A stretch of 64,000 nt of DNA from Eleftheria terrae (GCF_030419005.1 NZ_CP106951.1:1550001-1614000); one strand, 5' to 3'; numbered from the stretch's first letter, positions 33,600-42,448 are shown. Notes: generated by a model from the letters alone, not told the origin. Program-made: numbers and translations.

Positions 33600-34460
33600 T
33601 TATTGCATCAGCGACAGGACCAGCTGCGACATGCTGTTGCTTTGCTTCAGCATCGAGGTGCTGGCCTGCAGCAGCATCTGCTTGGAGGTCATGTTGGCCG
33701 TCTCGGTCGCATAGTCGACGTCCATGATGCGGCCACGCGCGGCTTCGGCGTTGGTGCTCATGTTCGACAGGTTGTTGTGCACGTGGTTCAGGCGGTTGGA
33801 CGCAGCGCCGAGGGCCGAACGCACGACACCGACCTTGTCCAGCGCGGTGGTGATGGTGCCGATCATGGCGTTGGCGCCGCCACCGGTCAGCTCGGTGCCC
33901 GTGGCAGCGGCCGTGTAGTTGGCGCTGACGGCCGCGAAGGCGGTCTCGACATCGCTCAGGCCGGTGGTCACGTCCACCGTCATCGTTTCAGCGGTGGCCG
34001 AGCCGATCTGGAAGTTGACGGCCGAGGTCAGCTTGCCGCTGCCGGACTTCATCACGGCTTCGCCACCGAAGGTGGTGTTGGTCATGATGTTGGCGACTTC
34101 CAGGCCCAGGGCGTCGAACTCGGCCTGCATCGCGGTCTTGTCGGCAGCGGTGGTCGAGCCGTTGGCGCCTTCGGTGGCCAGGTCCTTCATGCGCAGCAGG
34201 ATGTTGGTGATCTCGCTGAAGGCGCCTTCGGCGGTCTGCAGCATGGAGATGCCGTTCTGCGTGTTGCGCATCGCCACGGCCATGCCGCGGGTCTGGCCGT
34301 TCAGGCGGGTGGCGATCTGCAGGCCCGCAGCGTCGTCCATGGCCGAGTTGATGCGGAAGCCGGTGCCCAGGCGGGTCATCGAGGTCGACAGGGCACCCTG
34401 GGTGTGGCTGAGGGCCGACTTGGTGGACAGGGCAGCGGCGTTGGTGTGCAGGCTGAGCAT
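33600..34460 (-). CDS. lafA: Lateral-type flagellin
   Basis: A 286-residue flagellin. It starts MLSLHTNAAALSTKSALSHTQ, the N-terminus typical of lateral (LafA-type) flagellins rather than the usual 'MAQVINTN', followed by MTRLGTGFRINSAMDDAAGLQIATRL. The C-terminal D0/D1 helices are complete (NRLNHVHNNLSNMSTNAEAARGRIMDVDYATETANMTSKQMLLQASTSMLKQSNSMSQLVLSLMQ). The variable D2/D3 part is short. GGAG precedes the ATG by 6 nt and a sigma-28-like promoter lies about 65-90 bp upstream. It is separated from the main flagellar locus by acdS and the M14 peptidase gene, although its chaperone fliS and cap fliD are in that locus. Confidence 0.96.
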   Translation of the reverse strand: MLSLHTNAAALSTKSALSHTQGALSTSMTRLGTGFRINSAMDDAAGLQIATRLNGQTRGMAVAMRNTQNGISMLQTAEGAFSEITNILLRMKDLATEGANGSTTAADKTAMQAEFDALGLEVANIMTNTTFGGEAVMKSGSGKLTSAVNFQIGSATAETMTVDVTTGLSDVETAFAAVSANYTAAATGTELTGGGANAMIGTITTALDKVGVVRSALGAASNRLNHVHNNLSNMSTNAEAARGRIMDVDYATETANMTSKQMLLQASTSMLKQSNSMSQLVLSLMQ

Positions 34461-34523
34461 GAGGAACTCCGGTAGGGTTTGTACATCGGGGGGCGCTACA
34501 ACTGTCATCCCCTCTGCCTGTAC

Positions 34524-34550
34524 AAGGCGGCTACCTGCGCGCTGAACTTA
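34524..34550 (-). promoter_or_regulatory. Sigma-28-like promoter of the flagellin gene
   Basis: On the minus strand TAAG is followed by 15 nt and GCCGCCTT, close to the flagellar sigma-28 consensus TAAA-N15-GCCGATAA. Transcription would start about 55 nt before the flagellin ATG. The sigma factor encoded at 12171-12890 is the natural candidate to read it. Confidence 0.6.
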
Positions 34551-34877
34551 AACAGCCGCCCCGCGCTTTGCTACGAAATGCGGGTGTCGCCGCAAGCAGC
34601 CCACCGGAGAGCGCAATAGTGCACAACTGAAGCACGAAGTCGTCTCCCTGCCGGCCCCGCCGCCGCGCTTCGGCGGCCCGCCACCGCGGGCAAACCCGAG
34701 GTCGATCGCGCTGCGGAGGCAGCGCAGGGCTTGCCGCTCGCCTGTCCGGGCCACTTGCGGCCCGGACAGGCGTGGCACCCCCATTGCTCATCACGCTGCA
34801 TGGCGGCTGCAACCCGGCCGCATGGCCCGAGCCGCTGCAGCCGGCCGCGCAGCGCCCCCATTACCCTGGAGCCTCCC
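34551..34877. other. Intergenic region upstream of the flagellin gene
   Basis: This 327-bp stretch between the flagellin promoter and a small plus-strand frame holds no recognisable gene. The short frames on both strands have no domains and no ribosome-binding sites that I can defend. Confidence 0.5.
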
Positions 34878-35063
34878 ATGAGCACCCCGCTTCTCGCCAC
34901 TGCCACGCCCAAGCACGAACCCGTCTCGCCCAAGGTGCTGCCGGGCCAGCCGGTGGAAGACCCCATCCCGCCCGAGATGTCACCGGACGAAGAAGTCCCG
35001 CAACTGCCTCAGCCCGAACCCGAGGCCCTGCTGTCGCGGCGGCACAGCCGGCCCGGCGGCTGA
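34878..35063 (+). CDS. Small proline/glutamate-rich hypothetical protein
   Basis: A 61-residue protein, MSTPLLATATPKHEPVSPKVLPG..., rich in Pro and Glu (PIPPEMSPDEEVPQLPQPEPEALL) and without a membrane segment or signal peptide; probably disordered. GGAG lies 7 nt before the ATG, which is the best evidence that it is translated. I do not recognise the family. Longer in-frame starts upstream have no ribosome-binding site. Confidence 0.45.
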   Translation: MSTPLLATATPKHEPVSPKVLPGQPVEDPIPPEMSPDEEVPQLPQPEPEALLSRRHSRPGG

Positions 35064-35193
35064 CAGAGGCCGGTTGCAGGTGCGCTCCGATACATAGACA
35101 ACTTGACACGGCAGTGACCCACCCTGCTCGGCTACGCTGCGCGGGCACGCTGCCGCCGCCCGGGCGGCGCGGCCCATACGGAGTCAAGTCAAG

Positions 35194-36234
35194 ATGAAGA
35201 AGCAAGGAAAGACGCTGGTCCGCCTGCTGGCGACCGGTCTGCTGGCGCTGGCCGGCTCGGCCCACGCCACGGAGACGCCGCGACCGCTGAAGGTGTTGAT
35301 CATTTCGATGTTCGAGCCGGAAGCGGCACCATGGATCGACCCCTTCACATTGACCGAGAAGGTGCGGGTGCCCGGCCTTTCGCCGGATGCGCCGGACCTC
35401 CGTTGCAACAACGACGGCGTCTGCCTGCTGACCACCGGCATGGGCCATGCCAACGCCGCCGCATCGACGCTGGCCGTGACGCTGGATCCGCGCTTCGACC
35501 TGCGCAAGACCTATTTCCTGATCGCCGGCATTGCGGGCATCGACCCGGCACGCGGCACGCTGGGCACCGCCGCCTGGGCGCGCTGGCTGGTGGACGTCGG
35601 CATTGCCCATGAGATCGACGCGCGCGAGATGCCACGCCACTGGAACAGCGGCTACTTCGGCATCATGACCAAGGGCCCTGGCGAGAAGCCGAAGTTCGAC
35701 TACCGGACCGAAGCCTTCCAGCTCGACGAAGCGCTGCTGCAGAAAGCCCTGGCCCTCAGCCGCGACGTGCCACTCGAGGACAGCGCCGAAGCGCGTGCCT
35801 ATCGCAAGAACTACCGCTGGGCTCCGGCCAACCAGCCGCCGCGGGTGACGCAGTGCGACACCCTGGCCGGCGACACCTGGTGGCACGGCCACCGCCTGGG
35901 CCAGCATGCACGCGACTGGACCCGCCTGCTCAGCGACGGCCAGGCCACCTACTGCACCACGCAGCAGGAAGACAACGCGACCTACAACGCCCTGGCCCGT
36001 GCGGCCGCTGCCGGCAAGCTGGACCTCAAGCGCCTGGCCGTGCTGCGCACCGCGTCCAACTTCGACCGCCCCTATCCCGGCCAGAGCGCATATGCCTCGC
36101 TGATGGCGTCCAGCGGCGGCACCACTGGCGGCTTCGTGCCGGCCACCCGCAACCTGGCCAAGGTGGGCGGCGCTCTCGTGCGCGACATCGTGCAGCGCTG
36201 GTCGCTGTGGCAAGACGGGGTGCCGGCGCAATAA
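35194..36234 (+). CDS. Purine nucleoside permease-like exported protein (NUP family)
   Basis: A 346-residue protein with a signal peptide (KTLVRLLATGLLALAGSAHA). The mature part matches the NUP/purine nucleoside permease family: KVLIISMFEPEAAPWI, LTTGMGHANAAAS, YFLIAGIAGIDPARGTLGTAAWARWLVD, GDTWWHGHRLGQ, CTTQQEDNATYNAL and LRTASNFDRPYPGQSA. The fold is related to nucleoside phosphorylases, so the protein may bind or act on purine nucleosides in the periplasm; the transport role is inherited from the family name. It stands alone, with no nucleoside-catabolic genes beside it. Confidence 0.9.
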   Translation: MKKQGKTLVRLLATGLLALAGSAHATETPRPLKVLIISMFEPEAAPWIDPFTLTEKVRVPGLSPDAPDLRCNNDGVCLLTTGMGHANAAASTLAVTLDPRFDLRKTYFLIAGIAGIDPARGTLGTAAWARWLVDVGIAHEIDAREMPRHWNSGYFGIMTKGPGEKPKFDYRTEAFQLDEALLQKALALSRDVPLEDSAEARAYRKNYRWAPANQPPRVTQCDTLAGDTWWHGHRLGQHARDWTRLLSDGQATYCTTQQEDNATYNALARAAAAGKLDLKRLAVLRTASNFDRPYPGQSAYASLMASSGGTTGGFVPATRNLAKVGGALVRDIVQRWSLWQDGVPAQ

Positions 36235-36611
36235 GCCGCTGCGCCCCGACCCGGGTGAGGCGCGGGACCGACCCCGGCCGGCTGGACCGGCCTGCGGCCC
36301 CGCCTCATCCTGGCATCGCCAACGGAAGCACGGCGCTGCCCGTCGCCTGATGGCGCCTGCCGCGGGTGCTTGCCACCTCGGTCAGCGACGCCCGGCATCG
36401 GGCGACGGCAGCGCACCGAGCGCCCTCATGCTGGGCAGCCGCCCGGCCCGGCCCGCCTGCGACAGCGCATGCCGCCGAGGCGCGACGGTGACGACACCCG
36501 GCCCTTCAGGTGACAAGTCGATGGGGCAGCCCGATCCAGCGCGGGGCACCGACCGCCAGTCGCCGCATACCACCTGCAGGGGGCCGCTGAAGACCCGAGG
36601 AGTCCTGGACG
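36235..36611. other. Intergenic region after the NUP-family gene
   Basis: 377 bp without a recognisable gene. Only the last 20 bp have an evident function, the GAGGAG ribosome-binding site of the following small gene (around 36597-36602). Confidence 0.5.
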
Positions 36612-36989
36612 ATGAACCTGTGTTCCGTCAACGACGTGCTGGACCGTCTGTCCGAGCTGAGCGGCCGCATGCTGGCCGTGCACGGTTTCCTGCGCGTGGA
36701 GTTCGAACATGTCGCCTTATGGCATGTCCCCGAGAAGGAGCGTCGCCGCCGGGAGCCGACATCGCGGCTGGTCCATGACTCCAGCCTCTGGCTGCGGCTC
36801 CACAGCGAAGGTCCCGGGCCGGACCGCCATGCACTGCGTGCCTGGCACGGCCACATCGTCACCGCCGTCGGCATCGTCCATCGCCCCCGGTCGTCGCGTG
36901 GTTGCGGCCATCTTGCCTGCTGGCCGGCAGAACTGGAGGTGATGTCGATCCAGACGGACAACGGCCCGTTCCCAGGGCAGACGGTGTAG
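36612..36989 (+). CDS. Conserved small hypothetical protein
   Basis: A 125-residue soluble protein without signal peptide. A strong GAGGAG site lies about 10 nt before the ATG. The middle part reads GRMLAVHGFLRVEFEHVALWHVPEKERRRRE, SSLWLRLHSEGPG, LRAWHGHIVTAVGIVHRP and GCGHLACWPAELEVMSI. The pattern 'V.G.L.vefE.vaL.HvP..ER' ... 'S.iWL' ... 'G..V.v.G' ... 'GCGHf..WPAEi' recalls a family of small uncharacterised beta-barrel-like (OB-fold-type) proteins in Burkholderia and Xanthomonas; this recollection is from memory and no function is known to me. It is convergent with the PEP-CTERM gene. Confidence 0.7.
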   Translation: MNLCSVNDVLDRLSELSGRMLAVHGFLRVEFEHVALWHVPEKERRRREPTSRLVHDSSLWLRLHSEGPGPDRHALRAWHGHIVTAVGIVHRPRSSRGCGHLACWPAELEVMSIQTDNGPFPGQTV

Positions 36990-37067
36990 GGCGTGCAGTC
37001 CTCGCTGCAAACGGTGACGTGGCCCCTCGCCAGGCGGCCGCCGCGGCCCTGCGCGAAGGCCGTTGGA

Positions 37068-38456
37068 TCAGCTTGCCTTGGACGAGCCACGACGCGCGGC
37101 GCTGCGTCGGCGTGCACCGCCGGCCAGGACTGCCAGGCCGCCCAGCATCAGCAGGACGGAGGCCGGCTCGGGCACCGGCGTCAGCACGAAGGCAACCCGC
37201 TCGAGGGTGCCGAGATGCGGCTGTCCTCGCAGTGCCTCCACCAGGATGCGGCCGTCCTCGCGAATCGCCACAGCGTCCGCCAAGTGCCAGTCGCCCAGCG
37301 CGGCGGGATCGACCAGGTCGTTCAGGTCGATGAACTGCTGGCCATCCAATGCAACGGCTGCAGAACCGTTCGAACTCGCCACCACAACGCCGCCTTCGTT
37401 GAGGTCGCGCGCATATGTGAAGCCGCCGGGGCCCTCCCGCAAGCCCGTCAGGCGCACCAGCTGCCCGTCCTGCCAGACATAGGCAGTGGTTTGATCGTTG
37501 CCCTCGCCCACGTAATGGGCGGCATTGAAAAGGGCCTGTCCTGCCTCGTTCAGGTCGACGATGTGGCTGGCGGTCCTGTCCTCCCCCGGCGCCGTCAGTC
37601 GCATCATCTGGCCGTCGGACCAGACGAAGGCGCAGCCCCCGACGCCGTGTTGCTCGGCATCCGCAAACATGACATTGCCCACCACCTGGCCGGCATTGTT
37701 CACCCTGGTGGCTTCGCTGAAGCTCACGATGCCCGAAGCGGGCGGAGGCAGGGTACCCAGGTCGATCGGCTTGCCGCGGTCCCACATCACCGCATGGCTG
37801 CCACGATACTCGCCGTTCTCATGCAGGGTCGAGCCCCCCACCACCTGCCCCGCATCGTTGACGTCCGCGGCATAGCTGTAGGCTTCACCGCCTGCGTGCT
37901 CGGTCAACGGCGCCAATACAGTGGCGCGGCCCCCTGACCACCAGACCGCGCGGCCGCCACCATCGAGGCCGTCCGCCTGGATCGTCACATTGGCAATGGC
38001 GTCGCCGGCCCGGTTCATGCCGGATGGGACGGCAGGCGTCGCCCCCGGCAGCTGCGGGCGGGGGAGCAGCCGAGGCTCGCCGGAGGCCGACCAGGCCACC
38101 GCCCGGTAGTCACCAGCCACCTGCGCCATGCCCGTGGCGGCGCCCTCTTCAGTGAAGACGGTCGGCCGCACGTCGGTGAGCTGCTGTCCATCGGCAGTCC
38201 GCACTTGCAGATGCGTCAGTGGCTCGGGCCAATCGCTGCCGGTGTCCATTCGAATCCAGCCGGTCTGCCAGCCCAATTCGGCGGACAACTGCTAGCGGAT
38301 CTCGGCCGCTGCATGCGTTGCGATCGTCAAGGCCGCCACCCCGATCACGACACGGCCCGCTCGCCACAAGCGATGGGGGCGGATCCGCCGCCTGTCCGCC
38401 TTCGCCGATCGGGCCGCAGCGCCCGCCCTGTCGCCGCCTCGTTTGTGGAAGCGCAT
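37068..38456 (-). pseudogene. HAF-repeat PEP-CTERM protein gene interrupted by an in-frame TAG
   Basis: The frame from an ATG at 38456 (or 38531) encodes a basic N-terminus and a signal peptide (RAGRVVIGVAALTIATHAAA-EIR), then one TAG at 38292-38294, then continues in the same frame for about 407 codons to 37068. The downstream part contains repeats of the HAF type (ADVNDAGQVVGGST, AVMWDRGKPIDLGTL, RVNNAGQVVG, AFVWSDGQMMRL) and ends with a PEP-CTERM anchor: VPEPASVLLMLGGLAVLAGGA followed by RRR. Without the TAG this would be a normal exosortase-processed surface protein. Possibilities are a recent nonsense mutation, a sequencing error, or suppression. A restart at the TTG at 38288 would lack the signal peptide. 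No exosortase gene is in the window. Confidence 0.8.
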
Positions 38457-38531
38457 CACTCCGCCAGCCACGAGCAAGCGGTGGGCAGCCACGGCAGGCA
38501 TGAGGAACATCGAGGGGAAGTCAGCTTTCAT

Positions 38532-39653
38532 GGCAAGCACGTCCTGGGATGAGGTTGGGATCGGGACAGGCAAGGTCGCAGCACAGAAGCAAGGCTCACG
38601 GCTCGTCGCGACAAGCCGGGCCTGGCGATTCCGCCATGCCCGGGTCAGGATGAGGCAAGCTGGCGATTCGGGGAGCGGGCATGGAGACGAATGGAAACGG
38701 CGCGTTCCGCCCGCGGCCGAGGCTGCATCCTGCCACGATGGAACGCCGGGCCTGGAGAAGTGGCGCAGCGCCGCCGGCCGTCCCACTGCCTCGCCTGTGC
38801 AGCAAGGGGCTAGGCACAACGGGAAGACGCCCGCATGCCACCGGCCGGACGTCCTTGGGACCGCCGCTCCGAGGGGGCGGTCCCAGCGCGAAGACGCAGA
38901 GCAGGTGGGAAGGCCACGAGCCGCTCGCAGCGCGTTCAGGTCAGCCCTGCCCACTCTCGCCCACTGCGCCGGCACGGGCCGATGGACCGTTGAGGGGCCG
39001 GCCGGCCGGGCACGGCCCGCATGTGCCCAGCGTGCCGGCCGTGGACCGGGCGTCGTGGCGCCCCCGAAAGCGTGGAGAGAACGGCGAGCGAGCGCCGTGT
39101 GTGCGCCCGCGAATCGCGTGGCCGATCGGCCGTCGGTCCGCCAGCGATGAGGCTGACCTCCGACGCAGCCCCGACCTGCGCCTGGGAGCGGCAGCCGCGA
39201 CAGCGCGCACGGGTCGCTTGCGAGCAGCAGGCGTCGGGCCCCGGCGCACAACAGGCATGCTGGAAGCGAACGCCTGCCGCTCGCCTCGAGCAGCGCTCAC
39301 CGCCTGGCCCGTTTCGAGCCGCCGCAGCAGCGTTACTCGAAGACGCGCAGAGAACCACGGAGAGCCACGGCCATCACCCGGGCCAAGGCGGCCGAGCCGC
39401 GCGGGCACCAGCGACTGGGACGCCCGGCGGTTCCTTCTGCTCTTCGGCAGTGCTCGCACGTCGGCGATACGGAGGGCGTGGCGACAGCACGGCTGAAGCT
39501 CTCGAGTCGGCCAAGCCAGAGGGCGGGCAGCGACAGCCGGTGCACAGGGAGGTGCTGGCGCCAGGCGAGGCAAATAAATGCCGCTCAACGCCAATTCAGG
39601 GAAGTTGACGGGCCAGCGCCACGACTGTCGTCACAGGCGCTGGCCGTCTCAGG
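38532..39653. other. 1.1-kb region without recognisable genes beside ssrA
   Basis: Many overlapping short frames exist on both strands, but none has domains, a convincing ribosome-binding site or plausible protein composition (they are Arg/Pro/Cys-rich, typical of non-coding GC-rich DNA). No tRNA, integrase fragment or insertion sequence is recognisable. At its right end lies the inverted repeat 39611-39645 that probably belongs to the tmRNA 3' flank. Confidence 0.5.
39611..39645 (-). terminator. Putative terminator hairpin of ssrA
   Basis: GGCCAGCGCC and GGCGCTGGCC form a 10-bp stem around a 15-nt loop, 9 bp beyond the CCA end of ssrA. It lacks a clear T run on the minus strand, so it may act as a weak terminator or a processing or stability structure. 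Confidence 0.5.
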
Positions 39654-40012
39654 TGGTGGAGCCGGCGGGAATTGAACCCGCGTCCGCAAGCCATCCTCAG
39701 GCAGATCTACATGCTTAGCTCACTGATTTGAATCTCACGTTGCGGTCGCGCAGGAGCACGCTACCAACAACGCCAGTCACTTGATCTCGTCTTGAACCGA
39801 GTGACCCGGCTCAAGACCAGCCGATATGAATGACCTCTCAGCCCTTGCGGGCCCGGCCTATCGGCCAACCGTTGAGAGGCTCACCGGTGTTAAGCGGCGA
39901 GGGCGAAACGTTCGTCGTTCGCAGTTACTTTGATCCAGTGGATTTACGAGCTTACTGGTGCTCGGCATGCACCGCTCTGATTCCGCACCCACGTCGAAAC
40001 CAGGTCGGCCCC
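39654..40012 (-). ncRNA. ssrA: tmRNA (ssrA)
   Basis: The RNA rescues ribosomes stalled on broken mRNAs and tags their products. The 5' end GGGGCCGACCTGGTTTCGAC and the 3' end GGTTCAATTCCCGCCGGCTC followed by CACCA pair to form the tRNA-Ala-like acceptor (GGGGCC with GGCUCC, one G-U pair). The tag reading frame at 39890-39922 reads ANDERFALAA-stop, the betaproteobacterial type. Pseudoknot-forming GC stems follow. The length of about 359 nt fits one-piece tmRNAs. A -10 box TACAAT is placed about 10 nt before the 5' end. Confidence 0.97.
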
Positions 40013-40021
40013 GTATTCGGT

Positions 40022-40027
40022 ATTGTA
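40022..40027 (-). promoter_or_regulatory. -10 box of ssrA
   Basis: TACAAT on the minus strand lies 9 nt before the mature tmRNA 5' end, the right distance for a sigma-70 promoter. The nearest -35-like hexamer TTGAAA (40048-40053) is 20 bp away, longer than the optimal 17, so the -35 element is uncertain. Confidence 0.6.
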
Positions 40028-40069
40028 GATCAGGGTGCCCGTCCGCCTTTCAAGAGGCCCCCAACAAAT

Positions 40070-40780
40070 TCAGGACGCCGGGTGACTTTCCACGATCCCC
40101 AGCAGCGGCAACAGGTCCAGCACCTCGCTGATCACTGCATCCGCCCCCCAGGCGCCGAGGTCGGGTTCCTGGCCCAGGTAGCCATAGGCTGCCGCCACGG
40201 CCGGCATGCCGGCCGCCCGGGCCGCCTGCACATCACGCAAGTCGTCGCCCACGTAGATGGCGTCTGCAGGCGCGATGTTCAGTCGTCGGCAAGCTTCCAG
40301 CAAGGGCTCCGGATGCGGCTTGGCATGTGGCGTGGTATCGCCGGCAATGACCACCGCAGCGTCCGACAGGCCGAGGCCGCGAATCACCGGGCCGGTGAAG
40401 CGCATCGCCTTGTTGGTCACGACGCCCCACGCAAGTCCTGCCTGGCTCAGTTGGCGGAGCAGGCGCTGCACGCCGTCGAACAGCCGCGAGTCGACATCCA
40501 GCGCCGCCTCGTATTCAGCCAGGAACTCGTCACGCAAGGCCAGGTAGTTCGGGTCGTCTGCCGCAATGCCAAGGCCCACCGCCAGCATGCCGCGCGCGCC
40601 CGCCGAGGCCACCGGCCGCAACACCTCCAGTGGCAGGGCCGGCAGACCGCGCCGCTGTCGCAGTCGGTTGAGGGCCCCACCGAGGTCGGGGGCGGTATCA
40701 GCCAGCGTGCCGTCCAGGTCGAACAGCACCGCCCGCGGCGTCCAGCGCGCCACGGCTCGATCGGGAAAAGGTGTCGTCAT
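40070..40780 (-). CDS. gph: Phosphoglycolate phosphatase, HAD family
   Basis: A 236-residue HAD-superfamily hydrolase. Motif I is [16 protein letters not shown] (nucleophile Asp in DxDGT), motif II lies in WGVVTNK, motif III is the Lys in [10 protein letters not shown], and motif IV is [27 protein letters not shown] is typical of Gph. It dephosphorylates 2-phosphoglycolate formed in DNA repair or by oxygenation. Its ATG overlaps the ubiG stop (ATGA); the ubiG-gph pair is standard in Burkholderiales. Confidence 0.93.
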   Translation of the reverse strand: MTTPFPDRAVARWTPRAVLFDLDGTLADTAPDLGGALNRLRQRRGLPALPLEVLRPVASAGARGMLAVGLGIAADDPNYLALRDEFLAEYEAALDVDSRLFDGVQRLLRQLSQAGLAWGVVTNKAMRFTGPVIRGLGLSDAAVVIAGDTTPHAKPHPEPLLEACRRLNIAPADAIYVGDDLRDVQAARAAGMPAVAAAYGYLGQEPDLGAWGADAVISEVLDLLPLLGIVESHPAS

Positions 40781-41484
40781 GGTTTGCGGCAGGCGACCAG
40801 GTAATTCACGCTGGTATCGCCGGAAAGCCAGTAGCGCTGCGTCAGCGGGTTGTATTCCATGCCCCGGCTGTCGGCGGGGTCCAGCCCCGCGTCGCGGCAC
40901 CAGCGCGCAAGTTCGCTGGGGCGAATGAATCGGGCGTACTCGTGGGTTCCCTTCGGCAGCATCTTCAGCAGATATTCAGCACCGACGATGGCGAAAAGGA
41001 AAGACTTCGGGTTGCGATTCAAGGTCGAGAAAAACACCCAGCCACCGGGTTTTGCCAAGGTGGCAGCGGCCCGGACGATGGACGATGGATCCGGCACGTG
41101 CTCCAGCATTTCCATGCAGGTCACCACGTCGTACTGCCCCGGCTGTTCAGCGGCCAGCGCCTCCGCAGCCACCTCCCGGTATTCGACGTTCTCGGTGCCG
41201 GCCTCCATCGCATGCAGCAAGGCCACCTTGAGGGCCTTGCCCGCCAAGTCGATGCCCAGCACCCGGGCCCCCTTGCGGGCCATCGAATCCGCCAGGATGC
41301 CGCCCCCGCAACCGATGTCCACCACCCGCTTGCCTGCCAGCCTGGCGTGCTTGTCTATCCAGTCCAGGCGCAGCGGGTTGATGCGGTGCAAGGGCTTGAA
41401 TTCGCTCTCGGGGTCCCACCAGCGATGGGCGAGGTCGCCGAACTTGGCCAGTTCCTGAGGATCAACGTTGGTCGCTTCGGTCAT
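40777..41484 (-). CDS. ubiG: UbiG, ubiquinone biosynthesis O-methyltransferase
   Basis: A 235-residue SAM-dependent methyltransferase for both O-methylation steps of ubiquinone synthesis. The N-terminus [38 protein letters not shown] is diagnostic for UbiG. The SAM-binding motif is [36 protein letters not shown] and [23 protein letters not shown] follow the family exactly. The ATG at 41484 gives the family length. Confidence 0.97.
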   Translation of the reverse strand: MTEATNVDPQELAKFGDLAHRWWDPESEFKPLHRINPLRLDWIDKHARLAGKRVVDIGCGGGILADSMARKGARVLGIDLAGKALKVALLHAMEAGTENVEYREVAAEALAAEQPGQYDVVTCMEMLEHVPDPSSIVRAAATLAKPGGWVFFSTLNRNPKSFLFAIVGAEYLLKMLPKGTHEYARFIRPSELARWCRDAGLDPADSRGMEYNPLTQRYWLSGDTSVNYLVACRKP

Positions 41485-41553
41485 GGCCCTGGATTGTGCC
41501 CTGATCGCGCGGCCGCCGCCCGGGGCACCGCGGTCGGGCCGATTCGCACGGCC

Positions 41554-41580
41554 ATAAAAAAACCCCGCCGAGGCGGGGTT
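41554..41580 (-). terminator. Terminator of the ompA-like gene
   Basis: AACCCCGCC / GGCGGGGTT forms a strong stem with a minimal loop, followed on the minus strand by a run of seven T. It lies 16 bp after the stop codon of the OmpA-family gene: a standard rho-independent terminator separating it from ubiG. Confidence 0.92.
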
Positions 41581-41596
41581 CTTGAGGAGAACGATC

Positions 41597-42238
41597 TTAC
41601 TTGTTGCGGGTACCGACGACTTCGATCTCCACGCGGCGGTTCTTGGAACGGCCTTCGGAAGTCTTGTTGTCAGCAACGGGCTGCTTCTCGCCCTTGCCTT
41701 CGGTGTAGACGCGGTTCTTCTCGATGCCCTTGCTGATCAGATAGGCCTTCACGGCTTCCGAACGCTTGACGGACAGCTTCTGGTTGTAGGCGTCCTTGCC
41801 GACGGAGTCGGTGTGGCCCACAGCGATCACAACCTCGAGGTTGATCTCGCCCATCTTGCTGACCAGGTCGTCCAGCTTGGCGCGGCCTTCGGGCTTCAGC
41901 ACGGCCTTGTCGAAGTCGAAGAAAGCGTCAGCGGCGAAGGTCACCTTCTCGCTGGTCGGAGCAGCGGGAGCAGGCGTCGGGGTGGGAGCAGGAGTCGGGG
42001 TCGGAGCCGGAGCAGCAGCGGTCGGAGCCGGTGCCGGTGCCGCTGCCTTCAGAGCGCCGTCGCAGCGCTGGTCAGCAGTGGCCGGGGTCCAGGTGGCATC
42101 GCGCCAGCACAGTTCGTTGGTGCCGTTCTTCCAAACATTGCCATCGACGTTGCGCCAGTTGTCGACCGATTGCGCCAGAGCACCGGTAGCCAATGCGGCC
42201 GAGGCAAACAGCATCGCCACTTTGTTGAGTTTGTTCAT
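41597..42238 (-). CDS. OmpA-family outer-membrane/peptidoglycan-binding protein
   Basis: A 213-residue envelope protein with a signal peptide ([19 protein letters not shown]). A short conserved N-terminal domain ([38 protein letters not shown], two Cys) is followed by an Ala-Pro/Thr-Pro linker of about 30 residues and the C-terminal OmpA domain: [53 protein letters not shown] and [12 protein letters not shown]. It anchors the outer membrane to murein. The same short OmpA type is found upstream of gyrA in many Burkholderiales. Codon choice is strongly biased, suggesting high expression. AGGAG is well placed. Confidence 0.94.
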   Translation of the reverse strand: MNKLNKVAMLFASAALATGALAQSVDNWRNVDGNVWKNGTNELCWRDATWTPATADQRCDGALKAAAPAPAPTAAAPAPTPTPAPTPTPAPAAPTSEKVTFAADAFFDFDKAVLKPEGRAKLDDLVSKMGEINLEVVIAVGHTDSVGKDAYNQKLSVKRSEAVKAYLISKGIEKNRVYTEGKGEKQPVADNKTSEGRSKNRRVEIEVVGTRNK

Positions 42239-42348
42239 GTTTCTCCTCTCAAGAAAAGCCGCAGACGGACTGCGTAAAACGTCCAGTAAAAGATCGGACG
42301 GCTTAATGGAAACGCGCAGTTACGCGCGGGTTGCCCTATCGACAAATC

Positions 42349-42376
42349 ATTGTGCCATAGCACGTCACATGGACAA
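42349..42376 (-). promoter_or_regulatory. Promoter of the ompA-like gene
   Basis: TTGTCC (42371-42376) and CACAAT (42349-42354), 16 bp apart on the minus strand, fit a sigma-70 promoter. The leader would be about 105 nt long. Confidence 0.45.
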
Positions 42377-42442
42377 GTTTTTGTCTATAGGGGCGGGTAC
42401 GTGGGCAGAGCATGTTGCGCGACTGCCACAACAAGCCCCAAT

Positions 42443-42448
42443 TAGAAT
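42443..42448 (+). promoter_or_regulatory. -10 box of gyrA
   Basis: TAGAAT lies 72 bp before the gyrA start in an AT-richer patch of the divergent ompA-gyrA region. I see no good -35 hexamer at 17 bp; TTGCGC at 42415 is 22 bp away. Confidence 0.4.

Noticed and set aside
34551..39653. Genomic island inserted at ssrA
   Set aside because: No integrase, transposase, tRNA fragment or flanking direct repeat can be recognised; the idea is kept only as a low-interest finding for the gap at 38532-39653.
39654..39720. tRNA-like sequence on the minus strand
   Set aside because: The T-arm and CCA end belong to the tRNA-like part of tmRNA; the 5' partner is at 40012 and the tag frame is present.
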